Assembly (NCBI GenBank): GCA_902626505.1
Contig: CACOFQ010000003.1
Location: 57,708 to 121,707 of the forward strand
Source: an uncultured Marinoscillum sp.
GTDB taxonomy: Bacteria > Bacteroidota > Bacteroidia > Cytophagales > MED-G16
DNA: 64,000 bases
Reading direction: 5' to 3'
The position numbers were made by a program, and so were the translations under genes. Below, piece after piece: positions 10,145-20,755 of the stretch. The first letter of the stretch is position 1; every line of letters begins with the position of its first letter. Below the pieces are notes generated by a model. The model ran no database searches, was not told the origin of the DNA, and worked only from the letters and a program-made list of their open reading frames with translations.

Positions 10145-11590
10145 ATGAGTAAAGACGATAAAATTTTAAAGGAATTTACATCCAAAGAATATGAACACGG
10201 ATGGTCAGTAGATTTTGATGTTGATCAAGCTCCAAAAGGACTAAATGAAGATATTGTTAAACTAATATCTAAAAAGAAAAATGAACCAAATTGGCTACTT
10301 GATTGGAGATTAAAAGCATTTTCAAATTTTAAGAAAATGAAAGAACCTAATTGGTCAAATTTAAAGATACCTAGAATAAATTATCAAGATATTTCATACT
10401 ATTCAGCACCTAAAAAAAAGAAGATGCTTAAATCTATGGATGAAGTAGATCCTGAGCTTATCAAAACATTTGAAAAATTAGGAATATCTCTACAAGAACA
10501 AAAACGACTTAGTGGAGTCGCAGTAGATGCAGTAATTGATTCTGTATCCATTGGAACAACATTTAAGGATAAATTAAGTGAACTTGGTATTATCTTCTGT
10601 TCCTTTTCAGAAGCTGTAAATGAACATCCCGATCTTGTAAGAAAACATTTAGGAAAAGTTGTTCCTGCTAAAGATAATTATTTCGCGTGCCTAAATTCTG
10701 CTGTATTTTCAGATGGTTCCTTCTGCTATATTCCAAAAGGCGTAAGGTGCCCAATGGAATTATCAACCTATTTTAGAATTAATGCCTCAAATACAGGACA
10801 ATTTGAGAGAACTTTAATTGTAGCTGATGAAGGTTCATATGTAAGTTACTTGGAAGGTTGTACAGCTCCAATGAGAGATGAAAATCAACTTCATGCTGCA
10901 GTAGTAGAAATTCATGCTGAAAAAGATGCTGAAGTCAAATATTCAACAGTTCAAAATTGGTATCCAGGTGACAAAAATGGTAAAGGTGGAATCTATAATT
11001 TCGTAACAAAAAGAGGAATATGTAATGGAATTAATTCCAAGATTAGTTGGACTCAAGTTGAAACTGGTTCAGCAATAACTTGGAAATATCCATCATGTAT
11101 ACTTAAAGGTGATAATTCAGTTGGTGAATTTTACTCTGTTGCTGTAACCAATAATTATCAACAAGCAGATACAGGCACCAAAATGATTCACATAGGAAAA
11201 AATACGAGGTCTAAAATAATTTCTAAAGGTATTTCAGCTGGGCATTCACAAAATAGTTATAGGGGGCATGTTAAAGTAATGAGAAGAGCTAATAATTCTA
11301 GAAATTTTTCTCAATGTGATTCATTATTACTTGGCAATAAATGTGGAGCTCATACTTTTCCTTACATAGACATTGAAAATAAATCTTCAATGGTAGAACA
11401 TGAAGCTACAACCTCTAAAATTGGAGAGGATCAGATATTTTATTGTCTTCAAAGAGGAATAGATGAAGAAAATGCAATTGCACTGATAGTTAACGGTTAC
11501 GCCAAAGAGGTTTTAAAACAATTACCAATGGAGTTTTCAGTCGAAGCACAAAAACTTTTATCACTCACATTAGAAGGAAGTGTTGGCTAA
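10145..11590 (+). CDS. sufB: Fe-S cluster assembly protein SufB
   Basis: Scaffold subunit of the SufBC2D complex that builds iron-sulfur clusters in the cytosol. The 481-residue length and motifs such as [29 protein letters not shown] and SYLEGCTAP are diagnostic, as are the right-handed parallel beta-helix core and the C-terminal [15 protein letters not shown] and [16 protein letters not shown] segments. First gene of the operon, followed after 15 nt by sufC. Confidence 0.96.
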   Translation: MSKDDKILKEFTSKEYEHGWSVDFDVDQAPKGLNEDIVKLISKKKNEPNWLLDWRLKAFSNFKKMKEPNWSNLKIPRINYQDISYYSAPKKKKMLKSMDEVDPELIKTFEKLGISLQEQKRLSGVAVDAVIDSVSIGTTFKDKLSELGIIFCSFSEAVNEHPDLVRKHLGKVVPAKDNYFACLNSAVFSDGSFCYIPKGVRCPMELSTYFRINASNTGQFERTLIVADEGSYVSYLEGCTAPMRDENQLHAAVVEIHAEKDAEVKYSTVQNWYPGDKNGKGGIYNFVTKRGICNGINSKISWTQVETGSAITWKYPSCILKGDNSVGEFYSVAVTNNYQQADTGTKMIHIGKNTRSKIISKGISAGHSQNSYRGHVKVMRRANNSRNFSQCDSLLLGNKCGAHTFPYIDIENKSSMVEHEATTSKIGEDQIFYCLQRGIDEENAIALIVNGYAKEVLKQLPMEFSVEAQKLLSLTLEGSVG

Positions 11591-11605
11591 ATAAAAATTA
11601 GAAAT

Positions 11606-12352
11606 ATGTTAGAAATTAAAAATCTTCATGCATCAATAGGCAATACAAAAATATTAAAAGGTCTTGACCTAACAGTAAATTCTGGAGAAGTTCATGCTAT
11701 AATGGGTCCTAACGGATCTGGAAAAAGTACTCTTGCTTCAGTTATAGCTGGTAGAGAAGATTATGATGTTACTGATGGTGAAATAAACTTTCAGGGTAAT
11801 GAACTTTCAGATATTGGCCCAGATGAAAGAGCTAGAGAAGGTATTTTCCTAGCATTCCAATATCCTGTTGAAATTCCAGGAGTTTCAACAACTAATTTTA
11901 TGAAAACCGCTGTAAATCAAATAAGAGAATCTAAAGGAGAAAAGCCATTGGATGCAGTTGAATTTCTTAAGCTAATGAAGGAAAAAATGAAACTCGTTAA
12001 TATAAAACAAGAACTATTAAGCAGATCTATTAATGAGGGCTTTTCTGGCGGTGAAAAGAAAAGAAATGAAATTTTTCAAATGGCTATGCTTGACCCTAAG
12101 CTTTCAATTCTTGATGAAACAGATTCAGGATTAGATATTGATGCCTTGAAAATAGTTTCTAATGGTGTAAATGCTTTAAAAAGTAAAGAAAATGCTACAG
12201 TTGTAGTTACTCATTATCAAAGACTACTTGATTATATTGTCCCAGATTTTGTTCATGTTTTAATGGATGGTAAAATAGTTAAATCTGGAGATAAAAACCT
12301 TGCACTTGAACTAGAAGAAAAAGGTTATGACTGGATTAAAGTGAAAAATTAG
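11606..12352 (+). CDS. sufC: Fe-S cluster assembly ATPase SufC
   Basis: ABC-type ATPase that drives the conformational cycle of SufBCD. Walker A is GPNGSGKST near residue 35, the Q-loop lies in [13 protein letters not shown], the ABC signature is [10 protein letters not shown] and Walker B is [12 protein letters not shown]. This DETDSGLD form is characteristic of SufC rather than of transporter ATPases. It has 248 residues and lies 2 nt before sufD. Confidence 0.96.
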   Translation: MLEIKNLHASIGNTKILKGLDLTVNSGEVHAIMGPNGSGKSTLASVIAGREDYDVTDGEINFQGNELSDIGPDERAREGIFLAFQYPVEIPGVSTTNFMKTAVNQIRESKGEKPLDAVEFLKLMKEKMKLVNIKQELLSRSINEGFSGGEKKRNEIFQMAMLDPKLSILDETDSGLDIDALKIVSNGVNALKSKENATVVVTHYQRLLDYIVPDFVHVLMDGKIVKSGDKNLALELEEKGYDWIKVKN

Positions 12353-12354
12353 AT

Positions 12355-13623
12355 ATGATTGATACAGTAGATCTAAAAAAATCAATTTCAATTGAGGAAG
12401 ATAATATTATAAAGGAGATCAAATCTGAATCTTTAGATAAGATTAAATTATCTTATAAAAAATATAAAGAAGAATACAAATACACTCCCCTCCTAAGAAA
12501 TATTGAAAAAAAATATGGTAGTTTCAATTCATCAGAAAACATAAAAAAAGCTGATAGCTATAAAGATTTGATATCAACTAAAGATAAACACTATATTGTA
12601 ATATTAAATGGCAGTTATATTGAAAATATATCAAATATTCCTAATAGTATTGATATTAAAAACATAAAAGATCTATCTAAAAATGAACAAAATATATTTA
12701 TTGATTCTTACTCAAAAATTGATGATTCAACTGATGATATTTTTAGTTCAATAAATACTATCCTGCATAGTAATTGCCTTACTTTTAAAATTAATAAATC
12801 TACTATTTTAAAAGAGAAGATATCAATAATCAATATTGTTGATTCATCTAAACCTACCTATTTTAGAAAATGTTTTATAATAGATAAAAATTCTGAGATT
12901 TCATTTTCTGAAGAGTTTATAAATGTTACTAGAGATGGGAATTTTTCTAATTCAGTAACTGAAATTTATATGGATGAAAATGCAGTTTTCAATTATTTTT
13001 CAACACAGAATATCAGTAAAAATTATCATTTTAATAGTATTAATGTTTTTCAAAAAAGAAATAGCACATCTAATTTTCATACATACAGTTTCTCAGGGTC
13101 AATTATTCGAAATAATCTTAATATCAAACTTTTAGATAAAAGTTGTTATGCAAACATGTATGGTTTTTATGCAATAAAAAATAGTTCTCATATTGATAAT
13201 CATACCTCAGTAGATCACATTGATGAAAATTCAATAAGTAATGAACACTATAAAGGCATCGTTGATGATGGATCAATTGGCGTGTTTAATGGAAAAATCT
13301 TTGTCAGACAAAGAGCTCAAAAAACTAATGCTTTTCAATCAAACAATAACATATTATTATCAGATAATGCTAAAGTTAATACCAAACCTCAACTTGAAAT
13401 TTGGGCTGACGATGTAAAATGTTCTCATGGTTGTACAGTAGGTCAATTAGATGATGATGCTTTGTTTTATCTTATGTCCAGAGGAATTTCAAGAAAAGAT
13501 GCTATATCTCTACTTTTGTCAGCATTCAGTACTGATATAACTGAAAAAATTGCAGATAAAGTAATAAGAGAAGAATATCAGTTAATGATATTAAAAGAAC
13601 TTGAAGATCTCAACTATGAATAA
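12355..13623 (+). CDS. sufD: Fe-S cluster assembly protein SufD
   Basis: Second scaffold subunit of the SufBC2D complex, paralogous to SufB. The N-terminal half is poorly conserved, as usual for SufD. The C-terminal half carries the family signature: HIDNHTSVDHIDENSISNEHYKGI, GVFNGKIFVRQRAQKTNAFQSNNN, and then KPQLEIWADDVKCSHGCTVGQLDDDALFYLMSRG. There are 422 residues. It overlaps sufS by 8 nt. Confidence 0.94.
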   Translation: MIDTVDLKKSISIEEDNIIKEIKSESLDKIKLSYKKYKEEYKYTPLLRNIEKKYGSFNSSENIKKADSYKDLISTKDKHYIVILNGSYIENISNIPNSIDIKNIKDLSKNEQNIFIDSYSKIDDSTDDIFSSINTILHSNCLTFKINKSTILKEKISIINIVDSSKPTYFRKCFIIDKNSEISFSEEFINVTRDGNFSNSVTEIYMDENAVFNYFSTQNISKNYHFNSINVFQKRNSTSNFHTYSFSGSIIRNNLNIKLLDKSCYANMYGFYAIKNSSHIDNHTSVDHIDENSISNEHYKGIVDDGSIGVFNGKIFVRQRAQKTNAFQSNNNILLSDNAKVNTKPQLEIWADDVKCSHGCTVGQLDDDALFYLMSRGISRKDAISLLLSAFSTDITEKIADKVIREEYQLMILKELEDLNYE

Positions 13624-14833
13624 ATATCCCTTAAAAAAAATAAGGGATGATTTCCCTATATTAAGTTCTAAAATTAATAATCATAATTTAGTCTATTTTG
13701 ACAATGCTGCTACAACACAAAAACCAAAATCAGTGATAGATAGCATTTCTAATTATTATAAGAACTATAATGCAAATATTCATAGAGGAATTCATACACT
13801 AGCTGAGAAAGCTACTGAAGAATTCGAACAAACTAGATCTCTAATAAAAAACTTTATTGGAGCATCATCTACAAAAGAAATAATATTTACCAGAGGAACT
13901 ACTGAGGGTCTTAATTTGATCTCATCATCATTAGCAAAATTTCATTTGAAGGAAGGAGATGAAATTATAATTAGTGAAATGGAGCATCATTCAAACATTG
14001 TTCCGTGGCAGATGATAGCCAATTCAAATAAATTAACTTTAAAAGTTATTGAAGTATCTAAAGAGGGAGAAATTAATATAGATCATTTTAAAAGTTTAAT
14101 AACTGATAAAACCAAACTAGTATCTTTAGTGTATATTTCAAATACGTTAGGCACTATTAATCCAGTTCAAAATATAATTAAAATATGTTCGCAACATAAT
14201 ATTATATCTGTAATTGATGGTGCTCAATCATCAGCCCATAAAAAAATAAATGTAAAAAGCTTGAACTGTGATTTCTATGTATTTTCTGCTCATAAAATGT
14301 ATGGTCCAACAGGTGTAGGTGTTGTTTTCGGTAAGGAAAAAATTCTTGAAAAAATGCCGCCATATATGGGAGGGGGAGAAATGATTAAAGATGTAAGTTT
14401 TTCAAAGACATCATATAACGATTTACCTTATAAATTTGAAGCTGGGACTCCGAATATTGGAGATGTTATAGGCTTTAAAGAGGCTATCAAATATATTGAA
14501 GATATTGGTATAGAAAATATAGAATCCCATGAAATAAGTTTAAAAAAATACGCTGAGAAAGCTCTCAATAATATTGATGGAATTAAGATTGTTGGCACAG
14601 CTAAAAATAAAATTGGAATTTTTTCATTTATCACAAAAAACGTTCATTATTATGACCTTGGGTTGCTATTAGATGCTAAGGGGATTGCACTTAGAACAGG
14701 ACATCATTGTACTCAACCTCTAATGGATAAATTTGATTTAGATGGAACTGCTCGTCTATCCTTAGCTATTTATAATACAACGGATGAAATTGATTATTTT
14801 GTTGATTCACTAATTAAATTGATGAAAAGATGA
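13616..14833 (+). CDS. sufS: Cysteine desulfurase SufS
   Basis: PLP-dependent class V enzyme that removes sulfur from cysteine for cluster assembly. The family pattern includes YFDNAATTQKP at the N-terminus, MEHHSNIVPW, the PLP lysine in SAHKMYGPTGVG, and the persulfide cysteine in RTGHHCTQP. An upstream TTG at 13601 is also in frame, but the ATG at 13616 (MNKYPLKKIRDDFPIL) fits the family start and gives 405 residues. Its stop overlaps sufE (ATGA). Confidence 0.96.
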   Translation: MNKYPLKKIRDDFPILSSKINNHNLVYFDNAATTQKPKSVIDSISNYYKNYNANIHRGIHTLAEKATEEFEQTRSLIKNFIGASSTKEIIFTRGTTEGLNLISSSLAKFHLKEGDEIIISEMEHHSNIVPWQMIANSNKLTLKVIEVSKEGEINIDHFKSLITDKTKLVSLVYISNTLGTINPVQNIIKICSQHNIISVIDGAQSSAHKKINVKSLNCDFYVFSAHKMYGPTGVGVVFGKEKILEKMPPYMGGGEMIKDVSFSKTSYNDLPYKFEAGTPNIGDVIGFKEAIKYIEDIGIENIESHEISLKKYAEKALNNIDGIKIVGTAKNKIGIFSFITKNVHYYDLGLLLDAKGIALRTGHHCTQPLMDKFDLDGTARLSLAIYNTTDEIDYFVDSLIKLMKR

Positions 14834-15243
14834 CTACAACTCAAACTCAAAATGATATTGTTGAGGACTTCAAAGTTTTGGAAGAAGATTTTGAAATGAC
14901 ATTAAATTATTTAATGGAAATAGGTGAAAAAATGGATGATTATGATGAAGAGCTCAAGTCAGATGATAACTTAGTTAAAGGGTGTCAATCAAAGGTATGG
15001 TTATCTCATGAACTTAAAGGTGGTAAAATTTTTTTCAGTGGAGATAGTAATACATCAATAACTAAAGGTCTACTAAGTCTTCTAATCAAAATTTTCTCTG
15101 GACAAACACCAGAAGATATTTTAAATACAAAACTGTATTTTATAAATAAAACTGGATTATGTAGATTCATTGGAACACAAAGATCAAATGGCCTTGAGGC
15201 TATGGAAAATAAATTTAAAATAATAGCTTTATCTAATAAATAA
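14830..15243 (+). CDS. sufE: Sulfur acceptor protein SufE
   Basis: Accepts persulfide sulfur from SufS and delivers it to SufB. At 137 residues it has the family length. The acceptor cysteine sits in LVKGCQSKVWL, and the C-terminal half has the expected helix pattern (TGLCRFIGTQRSNGLEAM). Translationally coupled to sufS upstream and to the MIP18-family gene downstream, whose ATG overlaps its stop by one base. Confidence 0.94.
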   Translation: MTTTQTQNDIVEDFKVLEEDFEMTLNYLMEIGEKMDDYDEELKSDDNLVKGCQSKVWLSHELKGGKIFFSGDSNTSITKGLLSLLIKIFSGQTPEDILNTKLYFINKTGLCRFIGTQRSNGLEAMENKFKIIALSNK

Positions 15244-15563
15244 TGTCAGAAAAAAAAGATTCAGAACTAAAGGATAAAATTGTTAGAGCAATCAAAACTG
15301 TTTTTGACCCAGAAATACCTGTAGATGTTTATGAATTAGGTCTAATATATGACATACAAATTAATTCAGGTAATAACATTCATATACTTATGACTTTAAC
15401 ATCCCCTAATTGTCCTGCAGCTGAAACTATTCCTGCAGATGTAAAAAATAGAGTAGAAATGATTAAAGAAATTAATGAGGTCGAAGTGGAAATTACTTTT
15501 GACCCACCCTATTCTCAAGAATTAATGTCTGAAGAGGCCAAGCTTGAGTTAGGTTTTATGTAA
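15243..15563 (+). CDS. MIP18/DUF59-family Fe-S assembly protein (SufT-like)
   Basis: A 106-residue single-domain MIP18 (DUF59) protein. The family motif DPEIPVDVYELGLIYDI and the segment MTLTSPNCPAAETIP with its conserved cysteine are clear. Such proteins act as accessory factors for cluster maturation or transfer and are commonly found at the end of suf operons in Bacteroidota. They are often labelled SufT. The exact role here is inferred from context. Confidence 0.9.
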   Translation: MSEKKDSELKDKIVRAIKTVFDPEIPVDVYELGLIYDIQINSGNNIHILMTLTSPNCPAAETIPADVKNRVEMIKEINEVEVEITFDPPYSQELMSEEAKLELGFM

Positions 15564-15587
15564 TTTTTAAACAAATAAATTTATATT

Positions 15588-16007
15588 ATGTATCCAGATG
15601 AATTAACAAAACCTATGATTGAAGAATTAACATCAGTAGGTTTTACTGAACTTAAAGATGCAGAAACAGTTGTTTCTGAACTTAATGATAAATCAGGAAA
15701 ATGCCTTGTCTTAATTAACTCTGTTTGTGGTTGTGCAGCTGGAGCTGCAAGACCTGGAGTTAAACATTCTTTAACAGTATCCAATAAAAAACCTGATAAA
15801 CTATATACTGTTTTTGCAGGAGTGGATTTTGATGCTGTTAATAAAATTAGAGAGATGTGTCTTCCTTATCCGCCAAGCTCACCTGCCATAGCATTATTTG
15901 ATAATGGACAACTAATACATTTTGTTGAGAGACATCATATTGAAGGTAGAGATGCATTGATGATTTCTGAACACCTTAAAAACATCTATGAAGAATATTG
16001 TAGCTAA
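15588..16007 (+). CDS. BrxA/BrxB-family bacilliredoxin
   Basis: A 139-residue thioredoxin-fold protein with the CxC active site [14 protein letters not shown], typical of the YphP/YqiW (DUF1094) bacilliredoxins that remove bacillithiol from proteins. As I recall, many Bacteroidota make bacillithiol. The gene lies 24 nt after the MIP18 gene, so it probably belongs to the suf transcript and may protect cluster-assembly thiols. That link is inference. Confidence 0.88.
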   Translation: MYPDELTKPMIEELTSVGFTELKDAETVVSELNDKSGKCLVLINSVCGCAAGAARPGVKHSLTVSNKKPDKLYTVFAGVDFDAVNKIREMCLPYPPSSPAIALFDNGQLIHFVERHHIEGRDALMISEHLKNIYEEYCS

Positions 16008-16026
16008 ATATTAGATACTATATTTG
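15998..16026 (+). promoter_or_regulatory. Probable promoter of hppA
   Basis: TTG at 15998-16000, then 18 bp, then TATATTTG at 16019-16026, a perfect TAnnTTTG element. The hppA ATG lies 22 bp downstream. It overlaps the end of the bacilliredoxin gene. Confidence 0.55.
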
Positions 16027-16048
16027 CGATAAAATTAAATTAACAACT

Positions 16049-18172
16049 ATGGACAACATACTATATTTCATACCTGGCGCAGGTATTTTAGCACTCTTAT
16101 TTGTTTACTTTAAAAATAATTGGGTTGCTTCTAAAGAAGTTGGTTCTGAAAAAATGGAAAGAATTGCTAAAAATATTTCTGATGGAGCAATGGCATTTTT
16201 GAGAGCTGAATATAAAATATTATCAATTTTTGTAATTGGAACTGCTATTCTTCTAGGCTTTAAAGGAATCAGTGAAGGAACAAGTTACCTTGTTGGAGTT
16301 TCTTTTGTTGTTGGCGCTCTATGTTCTGGATTAGCTGGTTTCATTGGAATGAAGGTTGCGACTAAAGCGAATGTTAGAACAACTAATGCAGCTCAACATT
16401 CACTTGGTAAAGCATTAGAAATTGCTTTCTCAGGTGGTGCAGTTATGGGTCTAGGGGTTGTAGGACTTGGTGTTCTAGGACTTGGATCTCTTTTTCTAAT
16501 TTACCAAAACATGTTTCAAGAGATTGATACCGTAATAAAGGTAATTTCTGGATTTTCTTTGGGAGCATCTTCCATTGCATTGTTTGCTAGAGTTGGTGGT
16601 GGTATTTATACAAAAGCAGCAGATGTTGGTGCTGACTTAGTTGGAAAAGTTGAAGCAGGAATTCCAGAAGATCATCCTTTAAATCCAGCAACTATTGCTG
16701 ATAATGTTGGTGACAATGTAGGTGATGTTGCAGGTATGGGAGCTGATCTTTTTGAATCATTTGTTGGCTCTATAATAGGAGCTATGGTTTTAGGAGCTGC
16801 TTTTATTGGTTTACAAGAATTTTCAGGTAATGAAACTAATGCAATTTTACTACCATTATTCATTGCCTCAACTGGAATTATCATGTCAATAATTGGAACT
16901 TTTTTTGTAAGAGTAAAGGAAGGTGGAAGCCCACATAAAGCTTTAAATACTGGTGAATTTGTTTCTGCTGGTTTAATGATAGGTGCCACTTTCTATCTAA
17001 TAAATTTCTTTTTACCAGAAACATGGGTTTTTAACGGAATAGAATATACTTCCATGGGTGTTTTCTACGCTACTTTAGCTGGTCTTTTAGCTGGATTAGG
17101 TGTAGGAAAAATTACAGAGTATTATACCGCAACTGGTACAAGTCCTGTAAAATCAATAGTTAAACAGTCAGATACTGGTGCTGCAACTACAATTATTTCT
17201 GGGCTAGGAGTTGGTATGATGTCAACTGCAATTCCAATATTACTAATTTGTGCTGCAATTCTAATTTCATTTTCATATGCTGGTCTCTATGGTATTGCTA
17301 TTGCTGCTGTAGGTATGTTAGCTAATACTGGAATTCAGCTAGCTGTTGATGCATATGGACCTATATCAGATAATGCAGGTGGTATTGCAGAAATGGCTGA
17401 ACTTCCGCCTAAGGTAAGAGAAAGAACTGATAAACTTGATGCTGTCGGTAATACAACTGCAGCAATTGGAAAAGGTTTTGCTATAGCATCTGCAGCTCTG
17501 ACGGCTTTAGCTCTATTTGCAGCATTCATGCAAACTGCTCAGATAACATCAATTGATATATCTAACCCTGTAGTTATGACAGGATTACTTATAGGAGCAA
17601 TGCTTCCTTTTGTCTTCTCCGCATTGTCTATGAATGCAGTTGGTAAAGCAGCAATGAGTATGATTGAAGAAGTAAGGAGACAATTCAATGAACTTCCAAA
17701 ATTAAAAGCAGCATTAAAGGTTATGAGAAAATATGACTCAGACCTTTCAAAAGCTACAAAAGCTGATATGAAAATTTTCAATGAAGCTGACGGTGTTGCA
17801 GAATATAGTAAATGTGTTGAGATATCAACTCAAGCAGCCCTAAGAGAAATGATATTGCCAGGTCTAATGGCAATATTAGTACCTGTAGCTATTGGATTTG
17901 GAGGAGGTGCAGAGATGTTAGGTGGTTTATTAGCTGGAGTTACATCTTCGGGAGTTCTTATGGCTATTTTTCAATCTAACGCTGGAGGAGCATGGGATAA
18001 CGCTAAAAAAATGATTGAAGAAGCTGGAAACAAAGGAACAGAGGCTCATAAAGCTGCAGTAGTGGGTGATACTGTTGGTGATCCTTTTAAAGATACATCT
18101 GGTCCTTCATTAAATATATTACTTAAACTAATATCAGTTGTAGCATTAGTTATAGCTCCACTATTAGTATAA
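16049..18172 (+). CDS. hppA: Membrane-bound ion-translocating pyrophosphatase
   Basis: Integral membrane pyrophosphatase that couples hydrolysis of PPi to H+ and/or Na+ export. There are 707 residues with about 16 helices. The substrate motif [11 protein letters not shown] is followed by [20 protein letters not shown], and [16 protein letters not shown] lies near the C-terminus. The segment [13 protein letters not shown] has alanine where potassium-independent enzymes carry lysine, so I infer a K+-dependent enzyme. Such pumps may be H+ or Na+ specific, and I cannot decide that by eye. Confidence 0.96.
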   Translation: MDNILYFIPGAGILALLFVYFKNNWVASKEVGSEKMERIAKNISDGAMAFLRAEYKILSIFVIGTAILLGFKGISEGTSYLVGVSFVVGALCSGLAGFIGMKVATKANVRTTNAAQHSLGKALEIAFSGGAVMGLGVVGLGVLGLGSLFLIYQNMFQEIDTVIKVISGFSLGASSIALFARVGGGIYTKAADVGADLVGKVEAGIPEDHPLNPATIADNVGDNVGDVAGMGADLFESFVGSIIGAMVLGAAFIGLQEFSGNETNAILLPLFIASTGIIMSIIGTFFVRVKEGGSPHKALNTGEFVSAGLMIGATFYLINFFLPETWVFNGIEYTSMGVFYATLAGLLAGLGVGKITEYYTATGTSPVKSIVKQSDTGAATTIISGLGVGMMSTAIPILLICAAILISFSYAGLYGIAIAAVGMLANTGIQLAVDAYGPISDNAGGIAEMAELPPKVRERTDKLDAVGNTTAAIGKGFAIASAALTALALFAAFMQTAQITSIDISNPVVMTGLLIGAMLPFVFSALSMNAVGKAAMSMIEEVRRQFNELPKLKAALKVMRKYDSDLSKATKADMKIFNEADGVAEYSKCVEISTQAALREMILPGLMAILVPVAIGFGGGAEMLGGLLAGVTSSGVLMAIFQSNAGGAWDNAKKMIEEAGNKGTEAHKAAVVGDTVGDPFKDTSGPSLNILLKLISVVALVIAPLLV

Positions 18173-18179
18173 ATAAGTT

Positions 18180-19076
18180 ATGTATAAGAAGAGAAATAAA
18201 ATCGCAAAAAAGACATTTGGAAATTTTCCTTTTTTAAGTGTTATATTTAGTGTTTCTCTTTCTCTTCTTCTTTTAGGGATATTTAGTTTTTTTCTACTTT
18301 CTTCAATTGAGGTTAAGAAAATAATCCAAGAAAATACAGAAATAAATATTTTCTTAAATAAAGAAATATCTTCAAATCAAATTGATCAAATCAAACGGAC
18401 TCTATTTACAAAAGATTATGTCCTAATAAAGGATGAGTCTACTCTAGATTTCATATCAAGTTCAGATGCTGCAAAAGAATTTTCTGAAGAAATTGGAGAA
18501 GATTTTGTTAGTTTTTTAGGAAATAACCCTCTTAGAGATCTTATTATATTAAAAATTAATTCTGATTTTTTTGAACAAGAAAAGTTAACAGATATAGAAA
18601 ATGATATACTTAAGATACCAGGAGTTTATGAAGTTGATTACTCAAAAGAAATGATTGAAGATATAAATACTAATGTAAGAAATATAAGTTTAGTATTTGG
18701 CGGAATATTTATTGTTTTATTTCTTATTTCAGTTATTCTAATAAATAACACTTTAAGAATTGCTCTTTTCTCACAAAGGTTTTTAATTAGAAGTATGCAA
18801 CTTGTGGGTGCAACTGCTAATTACATTCTTAAACCTTTTTTAATAAGAGGTATTGCCTATGGGTTAATATCAGGTGTAATAGCATCAGCAACTTTATATT
18901 CAATTATTAGCTTAATTAATGAAAAAATAAATGAAGCTAATATGATAATTGGCTTTGAAAAATTAAGTATTATATTTATCTCTTTAATAATATCAGGAAT
19001 ATTAATAGTTATGTTAAGCACTTATACATCTGTCAATAAGTATTTGAACTCTACTCTTGATGACTTATACAAATAA
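18180..19076 (+). CDS. ftsX: Cell division protein FtsX
   Basis: ABC-permease-like partner of FtsE that controls septal peptidoglycan hydrolases. The topology is typical: one N-terminal membrane helix (about residues 20-45), a periplasmic domain of about 120 residues, and three C-terminal helices. VYEVDYSKEMIEDINTNVR and the stretch NTLRIALFSQRFLIRSMQLVGA are recognisable FtsX features. The length is 298 residues. Its stop overlaps the start of the DUF3098 gene, as in the conserved Bacteroidota cluster ftsX-DUF3098-uppP-truB. Confidence 0.92.
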   Translation: MYKKRNKIAKKTFGNFPFLSVIFSVSLSLLLLGIFSFFLLSSIEVKKIIQENTEINIFLNKEISSNQIDQIKRTLFTKDYVLIKDESTLDFISSSDAAKEFSEEIGEDFVSFLGNNPLRDLIILKINSDFFEQEKLTDIENDILKIPGVYEVDYSKEMIEDINTNVRNISLVFGGIFIVLFLISVILINNTLRIALFSQRFLIRSMQLVGATANYILKPFLIRGIAYGLISGVIASATLYSIISLINEKINEANMIIGFEKLSIIFISLIISGILIVMLSTYTSVNKYLNSTLDDLYK

Positions 19077-19282
19077 TGAAAAATCAATCTAACCTTCCTT
19101 TCAATAAAAACAATTATAAATTAATGATTATAGGAATTGTAATTATTTTTCTTGGTTTCTTTATAATGACTCTTGATAAGGAAGAGTACGGGTATGGGTT
19201 TCTTGGGTTAACATTAGGTCCAATCATTGTACTTTTTGGCTTTATCTTTCAATTTTTTGCCATTTTTTATAAAGGAAAATAA
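19076..19282 (+). CDS. DUF3098 small membrane protein
   Basis: A 68-residue protein with two membrane helices. It opens LPFNKNNYKLMIIGIVIIFLG, the DUF3098 hallmark, and continues GLTLGPIIVLFGFIFQFFAIF. The function of the family is unknown. Its fixed position between ftsX and uppP suggests a role at the cell envelope. Confidence 0.88.
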   Translation: MKNQSNLPFNKNNYKLMIIGIVIIFLGFFIMTLDKEEYGYGFLGLTLGPIIVLFGFIFQFFAIFYKGK

Positions 19283-19285
19283 AAT

Positions 19286-20755
19286 ATGGAATGGTATGAA
19301 GCTCTAATTCTCGGAATAGTTCAAGGACTAACTGAGTTTCTTCCAATTAGTAGTAGTGGCCATTTAGAAATTGCGTCTTATATTTTAAAAACAAATCCAT
19401 CAGAAAATTTAATGTTCACTGTGGTTGTTCATATTGCAACAGCTATTAGTATTATATATGTTTTCAGAAAGGATATTACTCAAATTATAAAGGGACTGAT
19501 TCAATTAAAAAAAGAACAAATAGATTTTGTTCTAAAAATATTGCTATCGAGTGTGCCTGTAGGAATTATTGGAGTATTATATGAGAAAGAAGTTGAGTCT
19601 TTTTTTACAGGAAACATTGTACTAGTTGGATCTATGTTATTGATAACAGCTGCTTTTTTATTTTTCACATACTTTAAAAAGAGTGATTCAGAAAAAAATA
19701 TTTCTTATTCTGACGCGATAATTATAGGCTTGGCTCAGGCTCTGGCCATACTACCAGGTATTTCAAGGTCAGGATCAACAATATCCATAGCTTTACTTTT
19801 AAATATAAACAGAGAGAAAGCGACAAAGTTTTCTTTCTTAATGGTACTTGTTCCTATTTTCGGAATTCTAATTCTAAAATCTCTTAAAGGGTTTTTGGAA
19901 ATTTCTGAAACATCTAATATTTACTTATTTGAACCATCATATATAGTCGGATTTTTCTCTGCATTATTAAGTGGAGTATTTGCATGTAAGGTTATGCTAA
20001 AAATAGTAAAAGAAAGTAAGTTGATTTATTTTTCAGCCTACTGCTTATTAGTAGGATCTATTGGAATTTATTTCGGATCAAAGAATTCAGATGAGACATT
20101 TTATATCACTCCAATAAAAGAGATAAGTGAACTTAGAGAAATTTCAAAAAATTCAAATCCACCTTATCTGGATAGTTTAGACTCTCATAAAAAACTCATA
20201 GATCTCAAAAAACTTGACGAAGAGTTTAAATTAGATATAAGATATGCATCTTCAAATAATTTTATGAGATCAAAATTTTATGAGAATGAGAGGGCTTTTT
20301 TTGATATAAGTGCTGCAGATAGGTTGATTGAGGCTAAAAATGAGTTAAAAGAATTAGGATATGGAATTATTATATATGACGCCTATAGACCTTGGTTTGT
20401 CACAAAGATGTTTTGGGAAGGGACTCCTGAAAATTTGAAACATTTTGTTGCAAACCCAGAAAATGGATCATCTCATAACAAAGGGTGCGCAATAGATATA
20501 GGATTATATGATATTGAAACAGGAGAAAGTGTTATCATGATTTCTGGATATGATGAATTTACAGAAAGAGCATACCCAAACTATGTGGGGGGGTCTAAGA
20601 GACAAAGAGATATAAGAGATATGCTTATTCAAGTTATGGAAAAAAATGATTTCACTGTATACGAATACGAGTGGTGGCATTTTAATTATAATAAATGTGA
20701 TTCAGGGATTATGAATTATTCTTTTTCTGAGTTAGACTCAATCAATTCCATCTAA
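19286..20755 (+). CDS. uppP: Undecaprenyl-diphosphatase UppP fused to a VanX-type D-Ala-D-Ala dipeptidase
   Basis: Residues 1 to about 265 are a full UppP/BacA, which recycles the lipid carrier of peptidoglycan synthesis. Visible motifs are GIVQGLTEFLPISSSGH and LAILPGISRSGSTIS. After the last helix (CLLVGSIGIYFGSK) a linker of about 35 residues leads into a peptidase M15D (VanX) domain, about 300-480. This has the DAYRP arginine near 364, zinc ligands in SSHNKGCAID near 394, and the EYEWWH catalytic Glu and zinc His near 459. All VanX catalytic motifs are present. VanX cleaves D-Ala-D-Ala. The frame is unbroken over 489 codons; UppP alone is about 265. The 3' end overlaps the convergent lipoprotein gene by 18 bp. 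Confidence 0.93.
   Translation: MEWYEALILGIVQGLTEFLPISSSGHLEIASYILKTNPSENLMFTVVVHIATAISIIYVFRKDITQIIKGLIQLKKEQIDFVLKILLSSVPVGIIGVLYEKEVESFFTGNIVLVGSMLLITAAFLFFTYFKKSDSEKNISYSDAIIIGLAQALAILPGISRSGSTISIALLLNINREKATKFSFLMVLVPIFGILILKSLKGFLEISETSNIYLFEPSYIVGFFSALLSGVFACKVMLKIVKESKLIYFSAYCLLVGSIGIYFGSKNSDETFYITPIKEISELREISKNSNPPYLDSLDSHKKLIDLKKLDEEFKLDIRYASSNNFMRSKFYENERAFFDISAADRLIEAKNELKELGYGIIIYDAYRPWFVTKMFWEGTPENLKHFVANPENGSSHNKGCAIDIGLYDIETGESVIMISGYDEFTERAYPNYVGGSKRQRDIRDMLIQVMEKNDFTVYEYEWWHFNYNKCDSGIMNYSFSELDSINSI

Noticed and set aside
13601..13615. Longer sufS from an upstream TTG
   Set aside because: The ATG at 13616 matches the family start; the longer form would only extend the overlap with sufD.
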